A DNA stretch of 64,000 nt from Myroides guanonis (GTDB lineage Bacteria; Bacteroidota; Bacteroidia; Flavobacteriales; Flavobacteriaceae), in assembly GCF_900114085.1 (NCBI RefSeq), contig NZ_FORU01000008.1, forward strand, positions 62,001-126,000, written 5' to 3'. The position numbers and the translations under genes were made by a program. Of the stretch, positions 44,376 to 52,887 are shown piece after piece (positions within the stretch are counted from its first letter, which is position 1; every line of letters starts with the position of its first letter). The notes under the pieces are model-generated. The model was not told the origin of the DNA, did not search any database, and worked only from the letters and a program-made list of their open reading frames with translations.

Positions 44376-45364
44376 TTTTTTAATAATATCAAACTGTGGT
44401 CTTTGCCTTCAAACTGATTGTATAAAAGCGTGTACTTTTCATTGCACACTTGTTTTTGGGCATGTTCTGCTGCCAACAACAATCCAAATGCAGAAGCTGT
44501 ATGATGATGTCCCACATATCTTTTATACAGTACTTTTTCTGCCGTTGGAAATAAGGATTCAAACGAAGAAAAGTATTCTTTATCAACGGCTAATTCACAA
44601 GAACCTAAAAAGAGAGATCCAACCTCTTGAATAGCTATGTTATTATCAGACAAAAACGTTTCTATTCGGTTTTTATCCATTGTATTTTCTATAGAGATAT
44701 CTAGTATTTCTGCATAAGATTTCTCTGTTGCTTCTTTGTTTAAAAAAAAGAAAGTAGCCCCCTCAGCAGCATTTACACCTGATTCAAACAATTGCTCTTC
44801 TGTATTTATCTTTTCTGCAATTTGTAAATTCTTGTATGTAGAAGAACCAACCTCATCTATACCACCAACTAAGGCATTTTCTAATTCCGATCCTTTTATT
44901 TGTAAAAAAGCGTCCAACAAAGCCGATTCAAAAGAACTATTTTGATGAACATACGTAAAATTATATCCTTTACAGCCCATTTGCAATGCAATCTGTCCTC
45001 CAACTGTATTGTGTGTAGATTGAATAAAAGCAGTAGGTGTTAAGTGGTTTTCATCGTTTTCTAACAACAGTTCTAAAAACTTTTCAGAATCGATCAAACA
45101 TCCTAAACCAGTTCCTGTTATTATAGCATCGGGAGTTTTAATATCGGATTCTTGCAATGCAATTTTTGCGGCATACATACCCATTTTTACTCCTTTACTC
45201 ATTCTTCTAAGCGAAGCAGGAGGCATTAAATCCTTATAACTTGGTTGTTTGGCAAGATTTATACCTTGTTGTATTTCAAGCATAGTTGAAAGGTCGAAAT
45301 TCCTCGACTGTTCTTGAATGCTAACAGAGCCCAAACCGTTAATATAGATAGTATTTTTACTCAT
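44369..45364 (-). CDS. Ketosynthase-like protein lacking the active-site Cys (chain-length-factor type)
   Basis: A 331-residue beta-ketoacyl synthase fold protein, starting at ATG 45364 (MSKNTIYINGLG); the longer frame begins at a TTG. Where active enzymes have the TACSS nucleophile, it reads TYVHQNSSFESALLDAF, without Cys; the first catalytic His (NAHGT) block is replaced by FLGSCELAV, while the second (GHHHTASAFG) keeps a His. This is how chain-length factors of type II polyketide synthases look. It follows an intact ketosynthase gene by 5 bases, so the two probably form a KS-CLF heterodimer that builds the polyene. Aryl polyene synthases are known to use such a pair. Confidence 0.85.
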   Translation of the reverse strand: MSKNTIYINGLGSVSIQEQSRNFDLSTMLEIQQGINLAKQPSYKDLMPPASLRRMSKGVKMGMYAAKIALQESDIKTPDAIITGTGLGCLIDSEKFLELLLENDENHLTPTAFIQSTHNTVGGQIALQMGCKGYNFTYVHQNSSFESALLDAFLQIKGSELENALVGGIDEVGSSTYKNLQIAEKINTEEQLFESGVNAAEGATFFFLNKEATEKSYAEILDISIENTMDKNRIETFLSDNNIAIQEVGSLFLGSCELAVDKEYFSSFESLFPTAEKVLYKRYVGHHHTASAFGLLLAAEHAQKQVCNEKYTLLYNQFEGKDHSLILLKKC

Positions 45365-45369
45365 AATTT

Positions 45370-46566
45370 CTATGCCTTTGAGAAAATTACAGTGGAACAA
45401 TTTCCTCCGAACCCAAATGAATTAGACATTACATGTTGCAATGGCAAATCCAAAGTTTCTGTTTGAGGTTGTATGTTCAACTCTTCCATAGGTGTTTTGA
45501 AATTTAAATTTGCAAAGACTTTTTGATGTCCAATTGCCAACAAACTGTATACGGCTTCTATAGCACCCGCAGCTGCTAGTGTATGTCCTGTATAAGGTTT
45601 CGTTGAACTGAAATAAGGAACTTTATCAACAAAGATTCGCTCAATAGCTCTACCTTCTGACAAATCGTTATTAGGTGTTGCTGTACCATGTGCATTGATA
45701 TAATCTATTTGATTTGATTCTAATCCTGCCATAGTCAAGGCTTTTTCCATAGCCAAATAAGCGCCTTCTCCGTTCTCAGAAGAGGCTGTTTGATGAAAGG
45801 CATCATTCGCATTGCCATATCCGCTTACAACGCCTAAAATGGCTCTGTTTGCGTTTCTAGCTATCGATTCTTTTTCAATTACTATATAGGCTGCTGCTTC
45901 TCCTAAATTCAATCCTTTTCGATCTTGGTCAAAGGGACTGTTTAATGAGTCTGACAAAATCATCAGTGTATTAAAACCGTTTATAGTGAATTTGGAAAGT
46001 GCATCTGTGCCTCCCACTATAACACGATCTAATTTACCTGATTTTATCATGCGGCATCCCATCATGATAGCATTGGCTGCTGAAGAACAGGCAGTACTAA
46101 TTGTACTAACATATCCTTTAAGTCCTAAATAGTTTGCAATTTTGTCTGTTGAAGCACCTGCTTCTTGACTCGTGATGTATTTTACAACTTGAGGGTTTGT
46201 AGCAAATTCTGTATAATATCGCTCTATATAGTCCATACCTCCAACAGAGGTCGAAGATATTAATCCAGTTCTACAGTCGTTTATATCTTCTATGGAAGCA
46301 TTTTCAACTGCTTGTTTTGCTGCATAAATTCCCAATAAAGTTGTGCGCGTATAGTTATCATTCAAATCCATTTGTAGGCTTTCTTCTAACTCCTTATCTG
46401 TTAGTTTGACTTCGCCAACTTGTATTTGATCTTTGTAAATAGAATCGAAAAGACTTAAACGCCCTAAACCAGATTCTCGTTTTAACAAAGCTTCTAAATT
46501 TTCTTCTACACTTGTTCCTATCGCAGATACGATCCCCATTCCTGTGATAACTATACGCTCTTGCAT
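45370..46566 (-). CDS. Beta-ketoacyl-ACP synthase (catalytically complete)
   Basis: A 398-residue KAS II-type condensing enzyme. N-terminus ERIVITGMGIVSAIGTSVEE; nucleophile Cys in STACSSAANAIMMG; catalytic His in INAHGTATPNND and in YTGHTLAAAGAIEAV; C-terminal NSFGFGGNCSTVIFSK. All three catalytic residues are present. It lies between an acyl carrier protein and a Cys-less partner, which points to polyene chain elongation. 2 bases from the ACP gene and 5 bases from the partner gene. Confidence 0.95.
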   Translation of the reverse strand: MQERIVITGMGIVSAIGTSVEENLEALLKRESGLGRLSLFDSIYKDQIQVGEVKLTDKELEESLQMDLNDNYTRTTLLGIYAAKQAVENASIEDINDCRTGLISSTSVGGMDYIERYYTEFATNPQVVKYITSQEAGASTDKIANYLGLKGYVSTISTACSSAANAIMMGCRMIKSGKLDRVIVGGTDALSKFTINGFNTLMILSDSLNSPFDQDRKGLNLGEAAAYIVIEKESIARNANRAILGVVSGYGNANDAFHQTASSENGEGAYLAMEKALTMAGLESNQIDYINAHGTATPNNDLSEGRAIERIFVDKVPYFSSTKPYTGHTLAAAGAIEAVYSLLAIGHQKVFANLNFKTPMEELNIQPQTETLDLPLQHVMSNSFGFGGNCSTVIFSKA

Positions 46567-46568
46567 CT

Positions 46569-46826
46569 TTATTTTGTTCTATGAGCCGCAATATAAGCTG
46601 CCATGGTTTCTATTGATTGGAAAATCTCACGTCCTTCTTTTGGATCGCTCAATTTGATTCCATAATCTTTATCCATTAAAACTATCAATTCGAGTGCATC
46701 GATAGAATCTAATCCTAATCCATCACCAAATAAAGCATCTTGATCTCCTATTTCTGAAAGTTCAATGTCTTCTAAATTCAATACTTCAATAATCTTAACC
46801 TTTAATTCTTTCTTTAAATCTTCCAT
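46569..46826 (-). CDS. Acyl carrier protein
   Basis: An 85-residue acyl carrier protein. The phosphopantetheine site is the Ser of LGLDSIDALELIVLMD (about residues 38-53) and the chain is acidic overall (MEDLKKELKVKIIEVLNLED start). It sits between ketosynthase-like genes, 2 bases on one side and 1 on the other. It probably carries the growing aryl polyene; a second carrier protein of the operon lies at 56274. Confidence 0.93.
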   Translation of the reverse strand: MEDLKKELKVKIIEVLNLEDIELSEIGDQDALFGDGLGLDSIDALELIVLMDKDYGIKLSDPKEGREIFQSIETMAAYIAAHRTK

Positions 46827-46827
46827 T

Positions 46828-47448
46828 TCAATTAAATATATTTTGTAATTCTTCTATTGTATGTTGTTTATTTCCTTGTTTTTCTACGAGGTAAAAAACG
46901 AGTTTATATCCTCCGTCTAAATAATCTACCCAACCGCATATTACGCGATTTACTCTATTTGTTTCAAACATATATTGGGTGTAATTCCACATGGTTTCGG
47001 CATCAAACTTTTCACTTATGAAAAAGGCGTTTTCTCCTTGCAAAGTATGTCGAATACTAATCTCCGCTAAGCATATGTTTGCCAATGTATATACAAAGAC
47101 AGCGGGACTAGGATAAAAATTATCTTTATCGCTTATTGATTCACAGTGATTTTTATCAGATTCTAAACTTGAATTTGAATTGCTCAAAACCAATCCCACA
47201 TCTAAGTTAGGTTTTTCCAATTCAATGTTCTCCAAAAGCACTTCTGAACCTATAAAAGCCAGTTTACTCAAGGTATCCATTTTAAAAAACTTAGGATATG
47301 ATATGTTCTTTTCTCTGTAATAAGCTTTCAACAAATCATTCAATTCAATCTCTTCAGATTCCTTTGAAAAAAGAATTTCTCCATTTCTCTTTATCTCTCC
47401 AGCCTCAATTGAACACCAATGGCTGATATACACAGTACTAGTATTCAT
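46828..47448 (-). CDS. Truncated ketosynthase-like protein without catalytic residues
   Basis: A 206-residue protein resembling only the N-terminal half of a beta-ketoacyl synthase (SPAVFVYTLANICLAEISIRHT is the stretch before the active site in KS enzymes; LQGENAFFISEKFDAETM replaces the Cys loop). No Cys nucleophile and no His pair. It directly follows an intact ketosynthase gene (overlap 11 bases) and precedes an ACP. Comparable short ketosynthase-like proteins occur in aryl polyene clusters, where a chain-length-factor role was proposed. I infer the same. Confidence 0.75.
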   Translation of the reverse strand: MNTSTVYISHWCSIEAGEIKRNGEILFSKESEEIELNDLLKAYYREKNISYPKFFKMDTLSKLAFIGSEVLLENIELEKPNLDVGLVLSNSNSSLESDKNHCESISDKDNFYPSPAVFVYTLANICLAEISIRHTLQGENAFFISEKFDAETMWNYTQYMFETNRVNRVICGWVDYLDGGYKLVFYLVEKQGNKQHTIEELQNIFN

Positions 47449-48574
47449 TTTCTAAAACTTTTTTAATTAAAAGTGCTGTGTTTGATCCACCAAATCCCGA
47501 AGCTGTTTTTAATCCAATTTTTAAATCTTGTTCAATAATACTGGTAGTAATATTTAAGGGAATAGAAACTCCAAGTTCTTCAAATCCTTTGGAAATGATT
47601 GTCTTATTATTCTTCAAACTCTCCATTAAAACGATTAGTTCCAACAAACCTGCTGCTCCTAATGTATGTCCAAAATAAGCTTTTAAACTGTGAACTGGTT
47701 TTTCTGCAAGTCCACTTCTATCAAAAGCAATGGCTTCCATCTCATCATTGTAAAGTGTAGCGGTTCCATGTGCTGAAACTACATCAATATTTTGAGAAGA
47801 AATCTCCGCTTCACGCAGAGCGCTTTGAATACTTAAATACAATCCTTCTCCCGTTCTTGAGGGTCCTGAAATATGATTGGCATCTGCAATGGACGCTTCT
47901 CCTAGTATCTCAAAACTATCTTTGTTTTTTATTTCTTTACTCACATATACAGCAGCTGCTGCTTCTCCCAAATTAATTCCCGTTCTTGATTTATCGAAAG
48001 GTTTACAAACTTCCTTACTCATCGCTTGAAAACTTGAGAATCCCGATACCACAAATGGAGTAATTTCATCTAATGCCAATACAAAAGCATCTTCAAATTG
48101 ATTCATTTGAATTAAACGCTTTGCTGTTGCAACAGCCATTAAACCCGATACACATGCATTACAAATAATAATTGGTTGGTTCTTGAATCCAAAGTGTGTA
48201 GTAATTTTCGAAGCTAATAAAGAAATACTAGCCCCGTTTAAATTTCCCTTTTCTAGTTCTTGTATGTTTCCTTTGGTTGTAGCAATGACTAAAGCAGTTC
48301 GTGAACTTATTAATCCTTTCTCTACAATAGGGTTTAAGGTAATGAGTGCTAATTTCTCTAAGCGCGTATATGTATTGGAATCTAAATTTAAGTGTGCAAA
48401 GGTTTCTTCTATGATATTCTCTTTAAAGATTCCTGCGCAAAAATCTTCAATTTCTCCGAGTTTCTCTATTTTTCGAATACCAGAGTCTCCCTTCGAAATC
48501 GCATTCCAAGTATCATTTATACCAAATCCTAATGGACTAAAGCAATTTGCCTTATTTATATAAACCTTCTTCAT
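47438..48574 (-). CDS. Beta-ketoacyl-ACP synthase (catalytically complete)
   Basis: A 378-residue condensing enzyme. Cys nucleophile in IICNACVSGLMAVATA, catalytic His in VSAHGTATLYND and YFGHTLGAAGLLEL, and KTASGFGGSNTALLIKK at the C-terminus. The N-terminal start KKVYINKANCFSPLGFGIND is slightly divergent from housekeeping FabF. It overlaps the truncated ketosynthase-like gene by 11 bases and lies 1 base from the thioesterase gene, so it is probably the active half of a second KS / inactive KS pair. Confidence 0.93.
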   Translation of the reverse strand: MKKVYINKANCFSPLGFGINDTWNAISKGDSGIRKIEKLGEIEDFCAGIFKENIIEETFAHLNLDSNTYTRLEKLALITLNPIVEKGLISSRTALVIATTKGNIQELEKGNLNGASISLLASKITTHFGFKNQPIIICNACVSGLMAVATAKRLIQMNQFEDAFVLALDEITPFVVSGFSSFQAMSKEVCKPFDKSRTGINLGEAAAAVYVSKEIKNKDSFEILGEASIADANHISGPSRTGEGLYLSIQSALREAEISSQNIDVVSAHGTATLYNDEMEAIAFDRSGLAEKPVHSLKAYFGHTLGAAGLLELIVLMESLKNNKTIISKGFEELGVSIPLNITTSIIEQDLKIGLKTASGFGGSNTALLIKKVLENEY

Positions 48575-48575
48575 A

Positions 48576-48992
48576 CTATAAAGCTCCTAAATTCTCTTTC
48601 CATTCATCGTAAAATGGAGGAATAGCTAGCGACAAATTATTGTGTTTATCCAAAAAGACTTGAACTGTCTCTCCTGTACAAACCAGTTGATTTTCCTGAT
48701 TTACAATTCTGTATTTAAAAATGATTTTAGCTGCTTTTGTCACTATATAAGTAGCGCAAATTTTTATTACATCTCCATATTTCAGAGTATGTTTATGACT
48801 GCAACTAGAAGATACTATTGGTGTCACATAACCCTCATTTAACATATCCAAGTAAGATATGCCATATTTTCTTCCAAAAGCTTCTCTTGCATCTTCAAAA
48901 TAGGTAAGGTAATTCCCGTGCCACACTATACCCAAGGCATCTGTTTCATTGAATCGAACACGCGTTTCAACCTCAACTGTTAAACCTTCCAT
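48576..48992 (-). CDS. Acyl-CoA/ACP thioesterase, 4HBT hotdog family
   Basis: A 138-residue hotdog thioesterase starting at ATG 48992 (MEGLTVEVETRVRFNETDAL). The 4-hydroxybenzoyl-CoA thioesterase motif FNETDALGIVWHGNYLTYFE is clear, with the catalytic Asp in TDALGIVWHGNY and the following DAREAFGRKYG. The longer frame up to 49034 starts at TTG and would overlap the permease gene. It may release the polyene acid or edit misloaded carrier protein. Neighbours: ABC permease (4 bases) and ketosynthase (1 base). Confidence 0.9.
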   Translation of the reverse strand: MEGLTVEVETRVRFNETDALGIVWHGNYLTYFEDAREAFGRKYGISYLDMLNEGYVTPIVSSSCSHKHTLKYGDVIKICATYIVTKAAKIIFKYRIVNQENQLVCTGETVQVFLDKHNNLSLAIPPFYDEWKENLGAL

Positions 48993-48996
48993 CTCT

Positions 48997-50280
48997 TTAT
49001 AAAGATCTTTTTTTCTTATCATACCACAAAGCAATTGAGATCATTAATGAAGAAAACAAAAGTAGCAAAATAATCTCATACTTAATTTGCCATAAAGTAC
49101 CCTGCCTTAGTAGAAGTGTATAGTAACCCTCCAATCCCCAATTCATAGGAGATAATTTTGCAATGTATTGCATTGCAATAGGCATTGCAAAAGTAGGTAC
49201 CCAAACACCACTAACAGCAGCTAATATTACAACAAACGTAGCTCCAAAAGGTGAAGACTGTTCTTCTGTTTTAGCAAATGTTCCGAATAGTACTCCTATA
49301 GAAATAGCAGCTAATCCAACTGCAAGAGTTAAAATTGTCAAATTAAGCAATTGACCACCTATCATAAACGGCATTAAACCTATTAAAGGAAAGACATATC
49401 TACCTACTATTAAAATCAGATAAAACTGTAAAATACAAATCACTAAATAGGTTACTATTTTACCTGCCCAAAGAATAAATGTATTCGTAGGCATTGTATA
49501 TAAACGCACTTTTGTTCCTTGGTTCTTTTCTTTGAGCAAATTCATTGCAAAAGGAACAATTATAAAAAATATAGCAAATAAAGACCAAGCAGGTACATTG
49601 TGTTGTACTGCATTTGGCAATACAATCAATTCCTTTTCTTGTGGAATGATTTCATTGAAAACCACTAAATTCTTTTGTTCTAAAAATTCGGAGTTTTCAG
49701 GTAAATCGAGTTGTTCTGCAAAAGCTTGGTAAATGAATTTATTTTCAATTCTACCAACAATTTTATCTATTGCACTCTTAATACCTTCTCTAAAAGCAAT
49801 TTGCAATGCAGGATCAAAATAGAGACGAACTTCTTGTTCTGACTGCGATTCAACGGCTGTACTTGATTCTGAACTCTCTACTACCGCTTCCAAAACCTGC
49901 TCTACATTATTATCTATTTGCTTTTGAATATTAGATGTTAGGTTTGGTGGTATCACAATAGCTAGTTGATAATTTCCCTTTATTACTTCTTCTTGCAATC
50001 GATTTTCATCTAATTGTGTAACTCCATCAAGAGATTGAATAATCTCAAAACTACCAGATTGTGTAATTTCATCCAATACTTGTTGAGAAACTTTTTCCTT
50101 GTCATTATCAATGACTAAAACTTTCATCTTCTGATTGGTGATATTCTCATAAGTATTATTCTGTATAAGAGTAACGACAATAACAAGCACAACAGGCATT
50201 ATGAACAAAACTGCCAATCCACCCAAATCTTTGAATAAAATCAAAAACTCTTTCCTTAGGGTCATGTAAAACTTATTCAT
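48997..50280 (-). CDS. ABC-2 type transporter permease
   Basis: A 427-residue membrane protein with the ABC-2 layout: first helix at about 20-40 (LGGLAVLFIMPVVLVIVVTL), a large extracytoplasmic domain (about 45-225) rich in E/Q/N, then five to six helices including VPAWSLFAIFFIIVPFAMNL and SPFGATFVVILAAVSGVWVP. This resembles YhgE/DrrB-type exporters. It overlaps the ATPase gene by 8 bases, so the two form a transporter. Cargo is unknown; export of the pigment or a precursor is the natural guess from the operon. Confidence 0.92.
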   Translation of the reverse strand: MNKFYMTLRKEFLILFKDLGGLAVLFIMPVVLVIVVTLIQNNTYENITNQKMKVLVIDNDKEKVSQQVLDEITQSGSFEIIQSLDGVTQLDENRLQEEVIKGNYQLAIVIPPNLTSNIQKQIDNNVEQVLEAVVESSESSTAVESQSEQEVRLYFDPALQIAFREGIKSAIDKIVGRIENKFIYQAFAEQLDLPENSEFLEQKNLVVFNEIIPQEKELIVLPNAVQHNVPAWSLFAIFFIIVPFAMNLLKEKNQGTKVRLYTMPTNTFILWAGKIVTYLVICILQFYLILIVGRYVFPLIGLMPFMIGGQLLNLTILTLAVGLAAISIGVLFGTFAKTEEQSSPFGATFVVILAAVSGVWVPTFAMPIAMQYIAKLSPMNWGLEGYYTLLLRQGTLWQIKYEIILLLLFSSLMISIALWYDKKKRSL

Positions 50281-51022
50281 GTTCCTTTAGGTTTACTCCA
50301 GTCAATGCTAAAAATGCGGCTTCTAGATTGGTTGTCTGTGTTTTTTCCATCAGCTCTTCACTAGACCCTAAAGCAAATATTTTTCCTTTGTCAATAATTG
50401 CAATGGTCTCACATAATTCTTGTACTTCATGTAGGTGATGAGAAGTATAAATAATGGTAGTTCCCTTTTTGTGTAGCTCTTTTAATAAATCGACTAAAAT
50501 CAATCGAGACTGCAAATCAACTCCAACGGTTGGTTCATCTAAAAACAGGATAGAGGGGTTGTGTAATATACCTGCAATCAGGTTAACTCGCCTTTTCATT
50601 CCTCCTGAAAAAGATTGAATCGAACGATGTGCGTGTTCTTTTAAACCCAAATAATCGAGGTAATAATCAATGCTTTTCTTTAATTCTTTTCCTTTTAAAC
50701 CATACATACTTCCAAAGTACAAAAGGTTTTCATAGGCAGATAGAGTAGGGTATAGGGCATATTCTTGTGGAACTACTCCAATATTTTGTTTTATCTGTTT
50801 TTCAAAGGATTCATAGTTTTTTCCTTCTATTAGTATTTTTCCTGTAGTGGGTTTAATCAATCCGCATAGCAAGGAAATCAAAGTTGTTTTACCAGCCCCA
50901 TTAGGTCCTAATAATCCGAAAAATGCTCCTTTTTTAATTTGAAGATTAACATCCTCAACAGAGAAAAATTCGCTCTCTTTGTACTTTTTATAAATACCTT
51001 GTATGTCAATAATAGCATTCAT
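50273..51022 (-). CDS. ABC transporter ATP-binding protein
   Basis: A 249-residue ATPase. Walker A GLLGPNGAGKTTLISLL, Q-loop VVPQEYALYPTLS, signature FSGGMKRRVNLIAGI, Walker B SILFLDEPTVGVD and switch His in TSHHLHEVQELC are all intact. It belongs to the drug/polysaccharide (DrrA-like) ABC-2 ATPase type. It shares one base with the BtrH/DUF4872 gene and overlaps the permease gene by 8 bases. Confidence 0.95.
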   Translation of the reverse strand: MNAIIDIQGIYKKYKESEFFSVEDVNLQIKKGAFFGLLGPNGAGKTTLISLLCGLIKPTTGKILIEGKNYESFEKQIKQNIGVVPQEYALYPTLSAYENLLYFGSMYGLKGKELKKSIDYYLDYLGLKEHAHRSIQSFSGGMKRRVNLIAGILHNPSILFLDEPTVGVDLQSRLILVDLLKELHKKGTTIIYTSHHLHEVQELCETIAIIDKGKIFALGSSEELMEKTQTTNLEAAFLALTGVNLKEHE

Positions 51023-52020
51023 TAAGTGATTGCTTTTTTAAGTTTCTTAAAAAACACTTCCTCTCTAGCTGCTAAATCGAATAATTCTTTAGATAGTTGT
51101 TCATAGACATCTTCTCCATTCTTTCTCTTTTTATAAACACGTGCTGCATTAACAGCAAAATCACGCCAAGAGTCCCCAATTTGAGTCATTTCTTTTGAAA
51201 AATCGTTTAATGAGGGCATGTTTAATTTCTGTGCGGCTTCTTGCAAAAATGCTGCATATATAAAGCGAAAACCTCCACCACCAGTACCAATTTCTTCTTG
51301 CATACGAACCATTTGAGCCAAGTAGTGATTCGCTTTGGGTACTCCATGTTTTTTAGGCCATTTTAAGATAGCTCTCGCAACCATTCGCATTCCTCTAACT
51401 CCAACGATAGGAACGGGTGCTAACATATCATTACAAGTTTTCTTAATAGCTTTTTTTATTGCTTTTTCCCAATCGATGTGATTGGGGATTTCAACTGGAT
51501 AATAGATTTGACCTTTAGGTGCAAAAGCTCCTTGTGCAAATCGAACTTTCTCCAATTCTACTGCAGTTAACTTTGTTGTCGTTTCCATTACGGGATCACT
51601 TACCAAAAAATCACTACCGTTTTTTCCAAAAACCACTAGATTATGAGCGTTGAAATGGAATCGATATTCATCTGGAAAATAAGGCAGATGATAAACACCT
51701 ACTTGTAAACCACATGGAATCCCGTTTTCAAGCGTATTTTCAAGTACTTGCTGTGCCTTTGTTTTATTTGAGAATTTTATGCGTTTTACTTTTAACCCCA
51801 AACGCTTTGCTAGTCTGTTAAAGATAAGACCTGGTAACGGTCTATAACTAATTGCAGGTGCATGGTTTACTTTTACAAAAGGTAGATAAACAAAAAACAA
51901 TCCGGAACCAATTCCAAATGCCATAGGTTCACTGATTTCAATACCTTGATTGCTCAGTAAATTTGAAGCTACTCCATTTTCACAGTGGGCTGCTTGTCTA
52001 TGTTTAAATTCTAATTCCAT
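51022..52020 (-). CDS. BtrH N-terminal / DUF4872-type protein
   Basis: A 332-residue soluble protein starting at ATG 52020 (MELEFKHRQAAHCENGVASN). The N-terminal part matches the BtrH domain, named after the acyl-transfer protein of butirosin synthesis (papain/C39-like fold): HCENGVASNLL with a possible Cys nucleophile (Cys13), HFNAHNLVVFGKNGSDFLVSD with a possible His. The C-terminal DUF4872-like part is helical (GTGGGGFRFIYAAFLQEAA). If active it would transfer an acyl chain from a carrier protein by a Cys-His mechanism. The family names are from memory; residues are visible. Located between a 134-residue unknown and the ABC transporter. Confidence 0.82.
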   Translation of the reverse strand: MELEFKHRQAAHCENGVASNLLSNQGIEISEPMAFGIGSGLFFVYLPFVKVNHAPAISYRPLPGLIFNRLAKRLGLKVKRIKFSNKTKAQQVLENTLENGIPCGLQVGVYHLPYFPDEYRFHFNAHNLVVFGKNGSDFLVSDPVMETTTKLTAVELEKVRFAQGAFAPKGQIYYPVEIPNHIDWEKAIKKAIKKTCNDMLAPVPIVGVRGMRMVARAILKWPKKHGVPKANHYLAQMVRMQEEIGTGGGGFRFIYAAFLQEAAQKLNMPSLNDFSKEMTQIGDSWRDFAVNAARVYKKRKNGEDVYEQLSKELFDLAAREEVFFKKLKKAIT

Positions 52021-52021
52021 A

Positions 52022-52426
52022 TTATCTCTTTCCAAATGTTTTTAATTCTTCTATAGTAATATTAAAAACAGTTGCATAACGCTCCAAAATAGAGCTGTTT
52101 AATTTATTGAATGTGGTTGGGTTAAAATGTCTTTTAACTCGCCATTTCCACAGTTTAACATAGGCTGCTAAAGTGGTTAAATCCATGCGTTGCAATTCCA
52201 TATAATAAACAATTGGACTTACAATTCCTTGTTCTACTTGCTGCTTCGCTTCTTCTATTCTAACACTTATTGCATCTAAGGTTGCTTGTTGAACAATCGT
52301 TTTTGGTTCCCATCCCGCACTTAATGCCGTAACATATTCTCCTTTTTCATTAACTGCATAACAAAGCTCTTTTAGACTATTTTCACCTAAACTGCTAGTG
52401 TCTTGAGGTACTTCGGATTCTTTCAT
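52022..52426 (-). CDS. Conserved flexirubin-cluster protein, unknown function
   Basis: A 134-residue soluble helical protein (RIEEAKQQVEQGIVSPIVYY; LTTLAAYVKLWKWRVKRHFN; SILERYATVFNITIEELKTF). No enzyme motif, signal peptide or membrane helix is seen. It lies 2 bases from the dehydratase gene and 1 base from the BtrH-like gene. The pattern of a short helical partner beside a BtrH/DUF4872 protein suggests a partner or adaptor. I do not recognise a named family. Confidence 0.7.
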   Translation of the reverse strand: MKESEVPQDTSSLGENSLKELCYAVNEKGEYVTALSAGWEPKTIVQQATLDAISVRIEEAKQQVEQGIVSPIVYYMELQRMDLTTLAAYVKLWKWRVKRHFNPTTFNKLNSSILERYATVFNITIEELKTFGKR

Positions 52427-52428
52427 AA

Positions 52429-52887
52429 CTATTGTTTTTGTAAAAAGAGATTCATCTCTGCTTCTAACAATTTTTCTTGATCTACATAACTACTAACTGC
52501 TATGACGCAAATTGAAAAACCTTCTCCATCCATCTTAGATATCAAAGTTCCTTCTGTTTGTATAGTTTGATCAACCTTTGGCAATTTGAAAACAGTGATT
52601 TTCTTTATTGAACTTATAAAACCAATCACATCAACATCTTGCCTTTCTTCTTGATTTTCATCAAAGAAAAAATTTTGACCTACAATAGCAGAACACGTTT
52701 GAGCTGCATTTTCAATCAATCCGCTTTCTGTTAATACTCCATCAACAATAAACAGATTATCCCTTTTTACTTCGAAATTAGTTGTAACGCTTTTCTGATT
52801 GATTTCAGTAATGATATCTACCATTAACATCGGACTGCGATGAGGCAAATAATTCTGTATTTCTATTACTTTATTATTGACTTTCAT
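52429..52887 (-). CDS. Hotdog dehydratase-like protein (Glu-bearing, GHFP His absent)
   Basis: A 152-residue FabZ-like hotdog protein starting at ATG 52887 (MKVNNKVIEIQNYLPHRSPM); the longer frame starts with TTG. LPHRSPMLMVDII is the FabZ N-terminal block. At the active site it reads DGVLTESGLIENAAQTCSAI: the Glu of the central helix (LIENAAQ) is kept but the GHFPGxP histidine is missing. It overlaps the next hotdog gene. In aryl polyene synthesis a dehydratase heterodimer is known, so this may be one subunit. Confidence 0.87.
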   Translation of the reverse strand: MKVNNKVIEIQNYLPHRSPMLMVDIITEINQKSVTTNFEVKRDNLFIVDGVLTESGLIENAAQTCSAIVGQNFFFDENQEERQDVDVIGFISSIKKITVFKLPKVDQTIQTEGTLISKMDGEGFSICVIAVSSYVDQEKLLEAEMNLFLQKQ

